The notes beneath the pieces are model-generated. The model saw nothing but the letters and a program-made list of their open reading frames with translations, was not told the origin of the DNA and did no database searches. This document shows positions 11,355 through 21,084 of a stretch of 59,053 nucleotides of DNA, one piece after another; positions within the stretch are counted from its first letter, which is position 1, and each line of letters opens with the position of its first letter. The stretch is from Cellvibrionaceae bacterium (GTDB taxonomy: Bacteria; Pseudomonadota; Gammaproteobacteria; Pseudomonadales; Cellvibrionaceae), in the NCBI GenBank assembly GCA_028281575.1, contig JANQJP010000065.1:1-59053 (forward strand), given 5' to 3'. Both the position numbers and the translations under genes were made by a program.

Positions 11355-11452
11355 CCCTACTAAACGGCTACTTCCTCACTTTAGCGTGTGTGTTTTTGGT
11401 TCATATGCCAACAGCTTATTCGCGCCCGAAATAAATTGATTCAGAGGTCAAT

Positions 11453-13867
11453 ATGGCTGATAAAGAAATCACGATAATTGATTCGACGCTGCCGCTTCTG
11501 CCGTTGCGCGATGTCGTTGTCTATCCTCATATGGTTATCCCGCTTTTTGTAGGAAGAGAAAAGTCTATAAAAGCTTTGGAAAAGGCAATGCTTATGGATA
11601 AGCAGGTGCTTTTGGTTGCTCAAAAAAGCGCATCTGTTGATGACCCATCAGAGAAAGATCTATACACATTTGGCACTATTTCATCAGTACTGCAATTATT
11701 GAAACTGCCCGACGGAACAATCAAGGTTTTAGTTGAGGGCAAGAAAAGGGCGCGAATTGAAGATATTTATGAAAGGGATGGTTTTTATGTCGCTGAATTC
11801 GAAGCATTTGAAAAAACTGAGGTAGATGAGCGCGAAGCAGATGCGCTTATGCGTTCTCTGTTAAGTGGCTTTGAAAACTACGTAAATACCAGTAAAAAAG
11901 TCCCCGCGGAAGTATTGAGTTCCATAGGCGGTATAGATGAACCGGGCAGGCTGGCTGATACCGTCGCTGCACAAATGTCACTCGAGCTAAAACAAAAACA
12001 GGAGCTACTCGAGCTAACGAGTGATCAAGAGCGATTAGAACACTTGATCGCCTTGTTGGAAGCCGAAGCAGATTTGCATCGCGTTGAGAAAAAAATTCGC
12101 GGTCGTGTTAAAAAACAAATGGAACGCAGCCAAAGAGAATATTATTTGAATGAGCAAATGAAAGCCATTCAGAAAGAGCTGGGTGAGATAGGTGTTGAGG
12201 CTAACGAGCTTGAAGACCTTGAAAAGAAGGTAAAAGATGCCGGTATGCCCAAGGACGCAGAGCATAAAACGCTTTCTGAATTGAACAAGCTAAAAATGAT
12301 GTCTCCAATGTCCGCAGAAGCTTCGGTCGTTCGCGCGTACATAGATTGGATGGTGAATATCCCCTGGAAGAAGCGCAGTAAGGTGATGCACGATTTAACA
12401 CGTGCCGAGCGTATTTTAGAGGAGGATCATTATGGTTTGGATGAGGTAAAAGAAAGAATTATGGAATACCTCGCTGTGCAAAAGCGAGTGAAAAAAGTGA
12501 AGGGGCCAATTTTATGTTTGGTCGGGCCGCCGGGTGTTGGTAAGACATCGCTAGGCGAATCAATCGCGCGTGCAACGAATAGAAAGTTTGTCAGAATGGC
12601 GTTGGGCGGTGTCAGAGACGAAGCAGAGATACGAGGCCATCGGCGCACATATATAGGATCGATGCCCGGCAAGCTTGTGCAAAAGATGTGTAAAGTTGGC
12701 GTTAAAAACCCTCTGTTTCTATTGGATGAAATTGACAAAATGGGTATGGATCACCGGGGAGATCCAGCAAGTGCACTGTTAGAGGTACTCGATCCGGAGC
12801 AAAATGGCACATTTAACGATCACTACTTAGAAGTCGATTACGACCTTTCAGATATCATGTTTGTTTGCACATCTAACTCTATGAATATCCCCGGACCATT
12901 GCTGGACAGAATGGAAGTTATCCGGATTCCCGGTTATACCGAGGATGAAAAAGTAAACATCGCTAGTCGCTACTTAATTCCAAAACAAAAAAAGAACAAC
13001 GGTTTAAAGAAGGGCGAGTTCGAAATTGAAGACGGCGTTTTGCATGATATTGTTCGCTACTACACGAAAGAAGCTGGTGTGCGCGGTTTAGACAGGGAAA
13101 TCGCTAAACTGGCCAGAAAAGTCGTGACGAAGAATGTTAAATCCGACCAAACTGGCACTGTTGCAATTGTATCATCCGAACTTGAAGATTATCTCGGCGT
13201 TCGCAAGTTTGATTTTGGTCGTGCCGATGAGAAAAACCAAATTGGTCAAGTGACAGGTTTGGCCTGGACTCAGGTCGGCGGTGAACTGCTTACCATCGAA
13301 GCGTCGGCTGTAAATGGTAAAGGCCGACTTGTGAAAACAGGTTCGCTTGGCGACGTCATGCAGGAATCAATTCAAGCCGCAATGACAGTAGTAAGATCGC
13401 GCGCAAAAATATTGGGTATTGCACCTAATTTTCACGAAATCAAAGATTTACACATTCATGTGCCTGAGGGCGCCACGCCGAAGGATGGCCCAAGCGCAGG
13501 AATTGCGATGTGCACAGCGCTTGTATCTGTTTATACGGATATTCCTGTCGCCGCAGATGTTGCAATGACCGGTGAGATTACGCTTCGTGGTGACGTTCTT
13601 AAAATCGGAGGTTTAAAAGAAAAGCTTCTTGCAGCACATCGTGGTGGCATCAAACGGGTTCTGATACCGAAAGATAATGAACGCGATTTGCGCGATATTC
13701 CCGATAACATAAAAGAAGATTTGGATATACGTCCGGTGAGATGGATAGACGAAGTTCTTGAATTTGCGCTTCAATATATGCCCAAGCCATTTACCGATGA
13801 GGAATATGAAGCGCTTGAGCAGAAAGCGAAAGAAAAGCAGGAAACTGAGCGAATTAGCACCCACTAG
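11453..13867 (+). CDS. lon: ATP-dependent protease Lon
   Basis: 804-aa single-chain AAA+ protease. A LonN substrate-binding domain covers ~10-205 and a long coiled coil ~205-310 ([20 protein letters not shown]). The AAA+ domain has Walker [10 protein letters not shown] (~357) and Walker [11 protein letters not shown]. The proteolytic domain carries the Ser-Lys dyad Ser681 (PKDGPSAG) and Lys724 (GGLKEK), offset by two from E. coli S679/K722. It degrades misfolded and regulatory proteins in the cytoplasm. AGAGGTCA before the ATG is the ribosome site. A heat-shock promoter is expected upstream, but I could not point to one convincingly. Confidence 0.97.
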   Translation: MADKEITIIDSTLPLLPLRDVVVYPHMVIPLFVGREKSIKALEKAMLMDKQVLLVAQKSASVDDPSEKDLYTFGTISSVLQLLKLPDGTIKVLVEGKKRARIEDIYERDGFYVAEFEAFEKTEVDEREADALMRSLLSGFENYVNTSKKVPAEVLSSIGGIDEPGRLADTVAAQMSLELKQKQELLELTSDQERLEHLIALLEAEADLHRVEKKIRGRVKKQMERSQREYYLNEQMKAIQKELGEIGVEANELEDLEKKVKDAGMPKDAEHKTLSELNKLKMMSPMSAEASVVRAYIDWMVNIPWKKRSKVMHDLTRAERILEEDHYGLDEVKERIMEYLAVQKRVKKVKGPILCLVGPPGVGKTSLGESIARATNRKFVRMALGGVRDEAEIRGHRRTYIGSMPGKLVQKMCKVGVKNPLFLLDEIDKMGMDHRGDPASALLEVLDPEQNGTFNDHYLEVDYDLSDIMFVCTSNSMNIPGPLLDRMEVIRIPGYTEDEKVNIASRYLIPKQKKNNGLKKGEFEIEDGVLHDIVRYYTKEAGVRGLDREIAKLARKVVTKNVKSDQTGTVAIVSSELEDYLGVRKFDFGRADEKNQIGQVTGLAWTQVGGELLTIEASAVNGKGRLVKTGSLGDVMQESIQAAMTVVRSRAKILGIAPNFHEIKDLHIHVPEGATPKDGPSAGIAMCTALVSVYTDIPVAADVAMTGEITLRGDVLKIGGLKEKLLAAHRGGIKRVLIPKDNERDLRDIPDNIKEDLDIRPVRWIDEVLEFALQYMPKPFTDEEYEALEQKAKEKQETERISTH

Positions 13868-13950
13868 TGCTGAATTTGCCACTGAGTAGTAAAGATCTAG
13901 CCGAATATCGCTCAAACGCCCAAAAACTCTCGCTTTTCGCAATTTCTAGC

Positions 13951-13980
13951 TTGACCTCCTGGGCATCGAATTGGTATAAA
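13951..13980 (+). promoter_or_regulatory. Sigma-70 promoter upstream of hupB
   Basis: TTGACC (13951-13956) and TATAAA (13975-13980) are spaced by 18 bp. The pair lies about 145 bp before the hupB start, leaving a long leader. This is consensus matching only. Confidence 0.55.
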
Positions 13981-14126
13981 ACGCAACTCGTTTCGCGATC
14001 TATCACCTGTTAGCCATACGCCTAGACCGCAGGAAGTGGGGGGTAAAGTGGAAGTTGGCGACGTCACTGACGTGTATGGGCGGGCGTTATTTAAACAGTT
14101 ATCAAAGATAATAAGAGGGGTTCAAA

Positions 14127-14399
14127 GTGAACAAATCAGAATTAATCGAAGCAATCGCAGCGTCTGCTGATATTTCTAAGGCAGCCGCTGGACGTGCGCT
14201 AGATGCAGTCACGGATTCAATTACCAAAGCACTGCAAGAAGACGATCAGGTTGCTTTAGTGGGATTCGGTACTTTCCTAGTAAAAGAGCGTTCGGCACGC
14301 ACTGGTCGAAACCCTCAAACAGGTGAACCAATTGAAATTTCAGCTGCGAAAATTCCAAGCTTCAAGCCTGGTAAAGCGCTGAAAGACGCAGTTAATTAA
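14127..14399 (+). CDS. hupB: DNA-binding protein HU-beta
   Basis: 90-aa nucleoid protein. N-terminal dimerisation helices ([20 protein letters not shown]) are followed by the beta-arm with the DNA-intercalating proline region [12 protein letters not shown]. The C-terminal [12 protein letters not shown] is characteristic of HU. It bends and compacts DNA as a homo- or heterodimer. AGAGGGG lies 8 bases before the GTGAAC-type start context. It sits between lon and ppiD, as in pseudomonads and enterics, and is closed by a terminator. Confidence 0.97.
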   Translation: MNKSELIEAIAASADISKAAAGRALDAVTDSITKALQEDDQVALVGFGTFLVKERSARTGRNPQTGEPIEISAAKIPSFKPGKALKDAVN

Positions 14400-14492
14400 T
14401 CTACCTTAAAGCTATTTGTGTTATTGATCAAAAAAAGTTAACTTCTATCTTCAAACACTAAAGTAGTTATTGATTAGAAAAACTCCACTTCT

Positions 14493-14520
14493 GAAAGGCG
14501 CATTTATGCGCCTTTCCTTA
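14493..14520 (+). terminator. Terminator between hupB and ppiD
   Basis: The perfect 10-bp stem GAAAGGCGCA / TGCGCCTTTC (14493-14502 and 14507-14516) has a TTTA loop, followed by CTTATTT. It would reduce read-through from hupB into ppiD. Confidence 0.8.
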
Positions 14521-14551
14521 TTTGCAGAATTCCAAATTTATCGAGGATCCC

Positions 14552-16426
14552 ATGCTATCGGCGGTACGTGAAAATTTAAAAGGCACATTGGTCGTGGTTG
14601 TCGTTATCATTTTTATTGTTCCGATGGTAATTTCAGGGGTAGGCACAACGTTCCTCGGTGGCTTAGGAGGCGAGGATGTTGCGAGTGTAAATGGAGAAGC
14701 AATTAGTAAAGTCGAATTGGATCGAGCCATTCGTGACCAACGCAACCGACTTCAGGCGCAGGGTGGTATTGAATCATCTTCGCCGTTTTTGACTGCGGAG
14801 TATTTGCGTGCGCCGGTACTTGAAAACCTTACACATCGTTTGGCTTTAATCACAATGGCGGAAAAATCCGGGATGACTATTTCCGATGCCGGATTTGCAA
14901 AGATACTACGTGAGCAAGAAGATTTTTATACTGATGGTAAGTTTGACAAACAAAAATATCGAGAGTTGTTATTGCGTTTAGACTATACCCCGACATCGTT
15001 TCGGATGCAGGTGACAAGAGATTTGATACTAGGCCAGCAAACGAAAGGTTTATTGGCCTCTAACTTTATTACCGAAACAGAATATGCCCAGATAGTTAAA
15101 CTTAATCATCAAAAGCGTTCGTTTTATGCCGTGAAATTTTCGCGAGACAAAGTCAATTCAGAGATCGATGTAACCGAAGATGATTTGATTGCGTATTATG
15201 AAGTCAATACCAAAGATTTTGTCGTCCCTGAAAAAGTTAGCATTGAATACTTGGAGCTAAATCTTGACGAACTAGCTTCGGGCTACGACGTGGACGAACA
15301 GGATATTCTTGATCAATATGATGCTGAAACCACAAACTTCTCTACAGAAGCTACTTATACTGTTGCGCACATATTAGTTGAAGATTCAGATCCAGAGCGT
15401 ATTGCTGAAATCTCTGAGAAGATAAACGCTGGCGTTGAATTTGCTCAATTAGCCGAGTCATATTCAGATGATATAGCAACTCATGAAACTGGGGGTATGC
15501 TTGGCGTGCTAACACCAGGCATGTTCCCGAAAGAGTTTGAACAAGCGGTTTTGGATTTGGCACAGGGAGAGGTCTCTGCACCAGTAAAAACAGAGGCGGG
15601 TACTCATTTTATCAAAGCTGTTGTGAAAACAGTGCCGAATATCCCCAGCCTCGAAGAGCGCCGAGAGGATATTGCGAAAGAGATAGCCAAAGCGCAAGCG
15701 TTGGAAGATTTCCCCTCACTTGCTGATAATTTAGGTGATTTGACTTTTTCTTCCGTCGATCTTTCCGAAGCTTCATCTCAGTTGGGTTTGGAGATTAAAT
15801 CAACAAGTTTTTTTGACAGAAATACTGGCAGTGGATTGGCGAGCAATAGTTTTGTTAGGGCAGCGGCGTTTAGCGACGAAGTGCTTATTGGGGGTAATAA
15901 TAGCAATATTATTGAGATCTCTGATGAGGTGACTATTGTCTTGCGTGTCGCAGAGCGAAAGCCGGAGTACATCAAATCTTTAGAAGAGGTTAAGCCAGTT
16001 GTTGAGTCCCGAGTTACTGAAGAAAAACTAAATCGTAAACTCGCTTCTCTCGCTTCGGACTTTGAAAAAGAGGCAGCGGGAAATACAAAAAAGGCAAAAG
16101 CTCTGGCAGAGCAATATGGTTATGAGTTTAGTACTCATGAGCTGGTTAAACGCAGTGATATTTCTGTCGATAGAGATGCGATGATATTGGCTTTCTCCAA
16201 ACCCGTTAAAACGCCGGTGGATTCAACAACTTTGATTAAAGATAAAACTGCCAGCGGCGATTACTGGGTAATAGGTATTACCGACGTTGTAGATGGGCGT
16301 GTGGATGAATTGAATAGCGCGGAAAAAAGAGGCCTGATGGCTCAACTCTCTCGTGAGAGTGCGACGTTTGAAAGCGCTGTTTTTACATCGAATACAATTG
16401 AAAAATCTAAAATTAAAATCAATTAA
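14552..16426 (+). CDS. ppiD: Periplasmic folding chaperone/peptidyl-prolyl isomerase PpiD
   Basis: ~624-aa inner-membrane-anchored chaperone. A short cytoplasmic tail is followed by one transmembrane helix (VVVVIIFIVPMVISGVG), then a SurA-N-like periplasmic chaperone region. A parvulin domain lies at ~250-350 (ATYTVAHILVEDSDPER ... FAQLAESYSDDIA ... GGMLGVL), with further helical chaperone sequence after it. It assists proteins emerging from the Sec translocon. The ATG at 14552 has GAGG 6 bases upstream and gives the usual N-terminus MLSAVRENLKG; an in-frame TTG 30 bp earlier is less likely. It faces murI head-on with about 33 bp between stops. Confidence 0.93.
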   Translation: MLSAVRENLKGTLVVVVVIIFIVPMVISGVGTTFLGGLGGEDVASVNGEAISKVELDRAIRDQRNRLQAQGGIESSSPFLTAEYLRAPVLENLTHRLALITMAEKSGMTISDAGFAKILREQEDFYTDGKFDKQKYRELLLRLDYTPTSFRMQVTRDLILGQQTKGLLASNFITETEYAQIVKLNHQKRSFYAVKFSRDKVNSEIDVTEDDLIAYYEVNTKDFVVPEKVSIEYLELNLDELASGYDVDEQDILDQYDAETTNFSTEATYTVAHILVEDSDPERIAEISEKINAGVEFAQLAESYSDDIATHETGGMLGVLTPGMFPKEFEQAVLDLAQGEVSAPVKTEAGTHFIKAVVKTVPNIPSLEERREDIAKEIAKAQALEDFPSLADNLGDLTFSSVDLSEASSQLGLEIKSTSFFDRNTGSGLASNSFVRAAAFSDEVLIGGNNSNIIEISDEVTIVLRVAERKPEYIKSLEEVKPVVESRVTEEKLNRKLASLASDFEKEAAGNTKKAKALAEQYGYEFSTHELVKRSDISVDRDAMILAFSKPVKTPVDSTTLIKDKTASGDYWVIGITDVVDGRVDELNSAEKRGLMAQLSRESATFESAVFTSNTIEKSKIKIN

Positions 16427-16459
16427 TATTCACTTGATACTGGTCGCGTAACTTTTCCG

Positions 16460-17344
16460 CTATAGGTTAGCGTGCTTGAAGGTGCATGCTGGTAGAACGC
16501 GTTCCGTTGATAGTTTGGTTGTTTTGTCTGAATTATTATTTTTTGCTGTACTATTCCGAAGTTTGTTAATCAAAAACGAACCATAGCGTGATAAATCATT
16601 GTTTTGAGTATTAAAAAAAACCAGGTTCGGTTTACGCCTGGAGCGCTCGAGTTCGCCCGTAAATAAGTCCTCAAACCGATTCGCAATTGCTGAGCTTGAA
16701 TCGACTATATGTCGGGTTATGGTCATCGAGTCTAGCGTTAGTTGGATTTCATCCCTAATTAGCGGAAAATGGGTGCAAGCTAGTACGATCGTATCAATTT
16801 CTACGTTCTTGCCAATCAGCGTATTGAGCTCTTCTTCCAGTATAGCTGGTGAAAATTTCTCGCCGCGGACGAAATCTTCACTTAGACGAACAAGCGTATT
16901 GCTGCCATGAGTCGTAACGGTTTTATCTTCGGCAAAATCTCTTATTAAATGACTTAAATATTTACGCTCTACTGTCGCGGGTGTGGCTAGAACGCCTATT
17001 GCTCCGGTTTTAGTTATAGCTGCCGCGGGTTTTATTGCTGGCACGACGCCGATAAACGGAATGTTAAAGTGATGGCGTAAATTGTCCAGAACAACGGTGC
17101 TAGCGGTGTTACAGGCTATGACAAATACGTCGATAGTATGTCGATTCAAAATGTAATCGACCAAGGCAATGCAACGCTTTATTAATGTACCTTCTTCCAT
17201 TAATCCGTAAGGGAAGTAGGCGTGATCAGCGAGATAAACAATATCAACATTCCAGCCGCGCTCACAGATGGCATGGGCAATGGATAATCCACCCGCGCCA
17301 GAATCAATAAGTGCTACAGTGATGTGATTAGAGATTGTGGTCAT
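16460..17344 (-). CDS. murI: Glutamate racemase
   Basis: 294 aa. Converts L- to D-glutamate for peptidoglycan in the cytoplasm, without a cofactor. The two-cysteine acid/base pair is present: Cys78 in VIACNTAS and Cys190 in VLACTHFPL. The entry motif IDSGAGGLS has Asp14. About 30-40 residues past the usual core (after FEDLFTGE) form a basic, Asn-rich tail of no recognised function. The start lies 22 bp downstream of the trmA stop codon, so the pair is probably co-transcribed. Confidence 0.95.
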   Translation of the reverse strand: MTTISNHITVALIDSGAGGLSIAHAICERGWNVDIVYLADHAYFPYGLMEEGTLIKRCIALVDYILNRHTIDVFVIACNTASTVVLDNLRHHFNIPFIGVVPAIKPAAAITKTGAIGVLATPATVERKYLSHLIRDFAEDKTVTTHGSNTLVRLSEDFVRGEKFSPAILEEELNTLIGKNVEIDTIVLACTHFPLIRDEIQLTLDSMTITRHIVDSSSAIANRFEDLFTGELERSRRKPNLVFFNTQNNDLSRYGSFLINKLRNSTAKNNNSDKTTKLSTERVLPACTFKHANL

Positions 17345-17366
17345 CTCAGCCTTGTTCGTGGTCTAA

Positions 17367-18470
17367 CTATTTGCGACGCAGAATCACACCGCATTCGCGA
17401 TGGTGAGTATAGGGGAACTGATCGAAGAGGGCTAACTCAGTTACTTCATGTGTAACTGAGAGTTCTGCGAGATTTTGCCGTAACGATTCGGGGTTACAAG
17501 ACACGTAGATAATATTGTCAAATTTTCCTGCGAAATTGAGCGTAAGCTCATCGAGCCCTGCGCGTGGGGGATCGAGAAAAATTGTTGAAAAACGATAGCG
17601 AGAAAGGTCTATATGCGCTAGACGCCGAAACTCTCGTACCCCCGCGATGGCTTCCGCAACTTCGGCGGCGGAAAGTCGTACAAGATCTATATTTTGGCAG
17701 TTGTTAATTTCAATGTTTTCTAAGGCTGCTCGCGTGGATAATTTTGACACTTCCGTCGCCAGTACACGTCGGAATACCTTTGACAATGGGAGGGTAAAGT
17801 TGCCATTGCCGCAGTACAGTTCCAGCAGATCTTGGTTGTAGCCTAGCGGCCGGGCGTTTACGATCGCCCAGTTAAGCATGTCTTGGCAGACAAAAGCATT
17901 TGGTTGGGTAAATCCCGTTTCATATTGTCGATAACTTAATGTTCCAGCGTCCGTTTGGAAGATCTCGACAACGTAGTCTCGCTCCAGGGAAATCTTTTGT
18001 TTGCGGCTCCTGCCAATAACGGGAAACTTAATATGAGCTTGGAGCTCTTTAGCAGCGATGGTCCACTGCTCGTCGAGCGGTTTGTGATAAATCAGGCTCA
18101 CTAATGCATCGCCATTCAAAGTTGTTAAAAACTCAACTTGATAAAGTTTTTGTCGCAACTCTGAGCGTTTCACGATAGCTTCGAGTAACGCTGGCATGAG
18201 CGTTACAATTTGTGTTGAACCGATGCTAAAGTCCTCGATCACAACGGGGCTGCGATCTACCGGGTTATACATTGCATAGTGAGACGCGTTACCGCTATGC
18301 CAGATTCTGAATTCTGCGCGCATCCTAAAATGGCTTTTGGGGGACGCTATGACGCATAACATACCGTCAAAAACGCCGTTAAATTCTTGGCTTGTTAGTT
18401 CAACTTTTTCTTTTAGTAAGCGTTGATAGCGCTCAGGGAAAGCTCTACCAATATCAGAAGGCGCATTCAT
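17367..18470 (-). CDS. trmA: tRNA (uracil-5-)-methyltransferase TrmA
   Basis: 367 aa (E. coli 366). Forms ribothymidine-54 in the T loop of tRNAs using S-adenosylmethionine. The Rossmann SAM site is LLELYCGNGNFTLPL. The motif FLDPPRAGLDE and the nucleophilic Cys325 (YVSCNPESL) mark the class. There is no N-terminal TRAM domain and no Fe-S cysteine cluster, which separates TrmA from RlmD and RlmC. It ends HHRECGVILRRK, with a conserved C-terminal glutamate region. It is upstream of murI on the same strand. Confidence 0.95.
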   Translation of the reverse strand: MNAPSDIGRAFPERYQRLLKEKVELTSQEFNGVFDGMLCVIASPKSHFRMRAEFRIWHSGNASHYAMYNPVDRSPVVIEDFSIGSTQIVTLMPALLEAIVKRSELRQKLYQVEFLTTLNGDALVSLIYHKPLDEQWTIAAKELQAHIKFPVIGRSRKQKISLERDYVVEIFQTDAGTLSYRQYETGFTQPNAFVCQDMLNWAIVNARPLGYNQDLLELYCGNGNFTLPLSKVFRRVLATEVSKLSTRAALENIEINNCQNIDLVRLSAAEVAEAIAGVREFRRLAHIDLSRYRFSTIFLDPPRAGLDELTLNFAGKFDNIIYVSCNPESLRQNLAELSVTHEVTELALFDQFPYTHHRECGVILRRK

Positions 18471-18523
18471 ACAATTCTCGCGCGATATATGCTTAGTGCC
18501 GGGGAGGAGTGGGGGAAGCGGTT

Positions 18524-18561
18524 AAAAGAAAGGTTGATCCCTTGAGAACTGGGGATCAACC
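18524..18561 (-). terminator. Terminator of the Bax inhibitor-1 gene
   Basis: On the minus strand the perfect 10-bp stem GGTTGATCCC / GGGATCAACC (plus strand 18532-18541 with 18552-18561) is followed by TTTCTTTTAAC. It lies 14 bp after the stop codon of the Bax inhibitor-1 gene and isolates trmA-murI from it. Confidence 0.85.
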
Positions 18562-18574
18562 GGTATTAACAAAT

Positions 18575-19234
18575 CTAGTCGTCACCGCCAAGTGCAGTCA
18601 AAATGTGCAGCAGGCTCAAGAAGATGTTGTAGATCGAAACGTAAAGCGTCACAGTGGCTGAAATATAATTGGTTTCTCCACCATGAATAATCTGGCTGGT
18701 TTGCCACATGATAAGCAGTGAAGACAGCACTAAGAACATGCAGGACACTGCCAAAGCCAGCCCTGAAATGTTGAATAAGAATGCTACCAGACCGGCCACA
18801 AACGCAACCAGAATACCTGTCATGATAAAGCCAGTCAGAAAACTAAAGTCTTTACCTGTTACCAGGGTATAACCTGAGAGGCCAAAGAAAATAAAAGCTG
18901 TTCCACCCAAAGCAGTGAGGATAATGTCACCGCTATTAGCAGCGATGTAGAAACTGAGTATCGGGCCCAATGTAAAGCCGAGCCAACCTGTGAGCGCAAA
19001 GACACAAACAATACCCCAGCCGCTGTTCTTTGTTTTTTCAACTGCGAATAGCAAAGCAAAATAAGGAAGTAGTGTCCAAAGGCCCATATAGGGGGCGTTA
19101 ATCGCCATCGCCAGATAAGCTGCAAATGCGCTGAAAGCGAGTGTCATCGCTAGCAAGGCATAGGTGTTGCGTAGAACTTTGTTTATCTCTATCGATTTAG
19201 TCGTGTTTTCAGACTGCGTGTAAAGGTCTTGCAT
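18575..19234 (-). CDS. Bax inhibitor-1/YccA family inner membrane protein
   Basis: 219 aa with about seven hydrophobic membrane segments spread over the whole length, for example ALLAMTLAFSAFAAYLAMAI and ILVAFVAGLVAFLF. The tail LYVSIYNIFLSLLHIL...GGDD is typical of the UPF0005/BI-1 group, whose C-terminal acidic residues form part of a pH-sensitive calcium leak in a structurally known member. In enterics the YccA relative interacts with FtsH; the role here is not established. GGGAG 7 bases before the ATG is a strong ribosome site. It has its own terminator and is probably monocistronic. Confidence 0.9.
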   Translation of the reverse strand: MQDLYTQSENTTKSIEINKVLRNTYALLAMTLAFSAFAAYLAMAINAPYMGLWTLLPYFALLFAVEKTKNSGWGIVCVFALTGWLGFTLGPILSFYIAANSGDIILTALGGTAFIFFGLSGYTLVTGKDFSFLTGFIMTGILVAFVAGLVAFLFNISGLALAVSCMFLVLSSLLIMWQTSQIIHGGETNYISATVTLYVSIYNIFLSLLHILTALGGDD

Positions 19235-19302
19235 CTAATGCTCCCTCGCAAAAAATAGGTTGTCTAATCATACAAACTTAAATAGGCATTTCCTAGAGTG
19301 AC

Positions 19303-19593
19303 TTGTGTGATATTGCGGTATTTCGTCGAAATTCAAGCCAAGTGTTTAACGTCGCTCTAAACTTGCCCAAACGTCATTGTACGCGAGATACATATGCTAT
19401 ATATGAAGTAATTCACGCCAACGAGCAATGCCGAGATGTTTCTCGGGCCAGCAAATTGTGGCCAAAATTAGACGACTATTCAGGATTAAAGTTTCTCGAT
19501 GCACGTGACAGAAAGGTGTACGTTAAGAAATTTCCCTTAGATTTTATGGTCACTGATCGAAGTATACACAGTATCAATGAAAAAAATTACTAG
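19303..19593 (+). CDS. Doubtful small hypothetical ORF
   Basis: A 96-codon open frame with a TTG start and no convincing ribosome site. It fills half of the ~600-bp gap between the Bax inhibitor-1 gene and the diguanylate cyclase. I recognise no family. The product would be basic and hydrophilic, without signal peptide or membrane segment. It could be a chance frame, a gene remnant, or a real small gene. The rest of the gap (19594-19830) is AT-rich with a TATAAT-like hexamer at 19693 but no -35 at proper spacing. Confidence 0.2.
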   Translation: MCDIAVFRRNSSQVFNVALNLPKRHCTRDTYAIYEVIHANEQCRDVSRASKLWPKLDDYSGLKFLDARDRKVYVKKFPLDFMVTDRSIHSINEKNY

Positions 19594-19830
19594 ATTTTTA
19601 GTTTTGATAGTCCATTGCTATTAGTGTCGGTTTTTTTTCCAAATTTCGTCTCAATTTGTGTTCTTGATAAGGATGAAATAGCCTGACATGCCTATAATTT
19701 GCGTAGGGCCGCTATTTGGGAGCATAGCGTTGTCACCGGGCCTGAGATAAGAGCTGTTAGATGCTAGTCTGTGCAGTAACAGGATTAATGCCCACCCACT
19801 TTTTGCGCTGTCTAAGATTAGGACTCAAGT

Positions 19831-21084
19831 TTGAATTCTGAGATAGAACCAACCAACATTGACGACCCTGTGATCACTAAGTCGCGAAACGACTTAGTTT
19901 TTTCGTCACAAGGCGCAGCTTTACTGGTCATTTGCGCGGCGATTTTGGTATTTGCGTACTTTATCAGCGATATCGTTAATTTGCCGGCATTGGGGATTTG
20001 GACTTCAGTGGCAATTGCTTCCTACTTCATACGCTATTTGCTCTGCCGCTACTATCTGAAGGCCAGTGATGAGCGCAAGTCTTCGAATAGCTGGTCGCGT
20101 CTGTTTACTCTATCATCAGGTTTTACCGGCCTAATTTGGGGTATAGGGGCGTTCGTTGTTTTTCCGGAAGACTCGATCAACTATCAGATGTTAATGATTC
20201 TTCTGATGGTCATTTTGTCAGCCGCGAGTACCGTTACCCATTCAGCATTTCGTTGGGCGAGTGTCAGTTTTACCTTGGCGTGCCTGGTACCGTTAGCCGT
20301 GAGGCTTTTCTTGATTGAGCAGAGTGGTTACACCGAGATCGGTTTCTTTCTTTTGTTGTTTATCTTTGTCATGCTGTCATCGGGCGCTTTTCTTTGGCGA
20401 ATGTCTAATCGCATGTTCACGCTTACTCATGAAAACGCGAAGCTCGTTGCCGATCTGCAACGATCTAACGGTAAGTTGCTGCTTAAAAATGAACAACTCA
20501 GTCAGGCAAAACAAGAATTGAGCAATGCAAATGATACGTTGCAAAAGCTCGCTACAACGGACGGGCTGACAAATCTGACCAATCGTCGGAAATTCGAGGC
20601 GCTGACGCAGGTTAAGTGGCTTCGCAGTGAAGAAGAAAAAACGCCGTTATCATTACTCTTGGTGAACATCGATATGTTCAAGCAATACAACGATTTCTAC
20701 GGGCAGCGGCGCGGCGATAGTTGTCTTGTTCAAATCAGCGATTATTTGTCACAACTGCCGGAGATCAATCGCAACGGAGACTGTGTTGCGCGCTACGGCG
20801 GCGATGAATTTGCGATATTGCTTATGAATTCGGATATTTTCTACGCAAGGCAGGTGGCAGAGAGGCTCAGAAGCGAGGTTGAAATGTTAAGAATTTCGCG
20901 TGCCGAGATGCCTCACGAGTCGTCACCGTGGGTATCAGTGAGTATTGGTGTTGCGTGTGAGACCGAATTTGGGAACAAAACCTTCAACGATTTATTTGAG
21001 CAGGCAGATCAGTCGTTGGCACGTGCCAAAAGAGAGGGACGGAACCGTGTTTGGAATCATGACGATAACAGCGCGGCGATTTAG
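19831..21084 (+). CDS. Membrane diguanylate cyclase (GGDEF domain)
   Basis: 417 aa. About six transmembrane helices (~30-205) form an uncharacterised membrane sensor (LIWGIGAFVVFPEDS lies in a loop). A short coiled coil (LQRSNGKLLLKNEQLSQAKQEL) leads into a GGDEF domain (~250-410). The active-site GGDEF is intact at 323-327. RNGD at 314-317, five residues upstream, is a canonical RxxD inhibitory site, so product feedback by c-di-GMP is expected. No EAL domain is present. The start is TTG; a GTG 13 codons later is possible. Its stop codon overlaps the stop codon of the convergent ABC ATPase by 3 bp. Confidence 0.9.
   Translation: MNSEIEPTNIDDPVITKSRNDLVFSSQGAALLVICAAILVFAYFISDIVNLPALGIWTSVAIASYFIRYLLCRYYLKASDERKSSNSWSRLFTLSSGFTGLIWGIGAFVVFPEDSINYQMLMILLMVILSAASTVTHSAFRWASVSFTLACLVPLAVRLFLIEQSGYTEIGFFLLLFIFVMLSSGAFLWRMSNRMFTLTHENAKLVADLQRSNGKLLLKNEQLSQAKQELSNANDTLQKLATTDGLTNLTNRRKFEALTQVKWLRSEEEKTPLSLLLVNIDMFKQYNDFYGQRRGDSCLVQISDYLSQLPEINRNGDCVARYGGDEFAILLMNSDIFYARQVAERLRSEVEMLRISRAEMPHESSPWVSVSIGVACETEFGNKTFNDLFEQADQSLARAKREGRNRVWNHDDNSAAI

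Noticed and set aside
19594-19830. c-di-GMP riboswitch before the diguanylate cyclase
   Set aside because: No GEMM-type conserved segments could be found.
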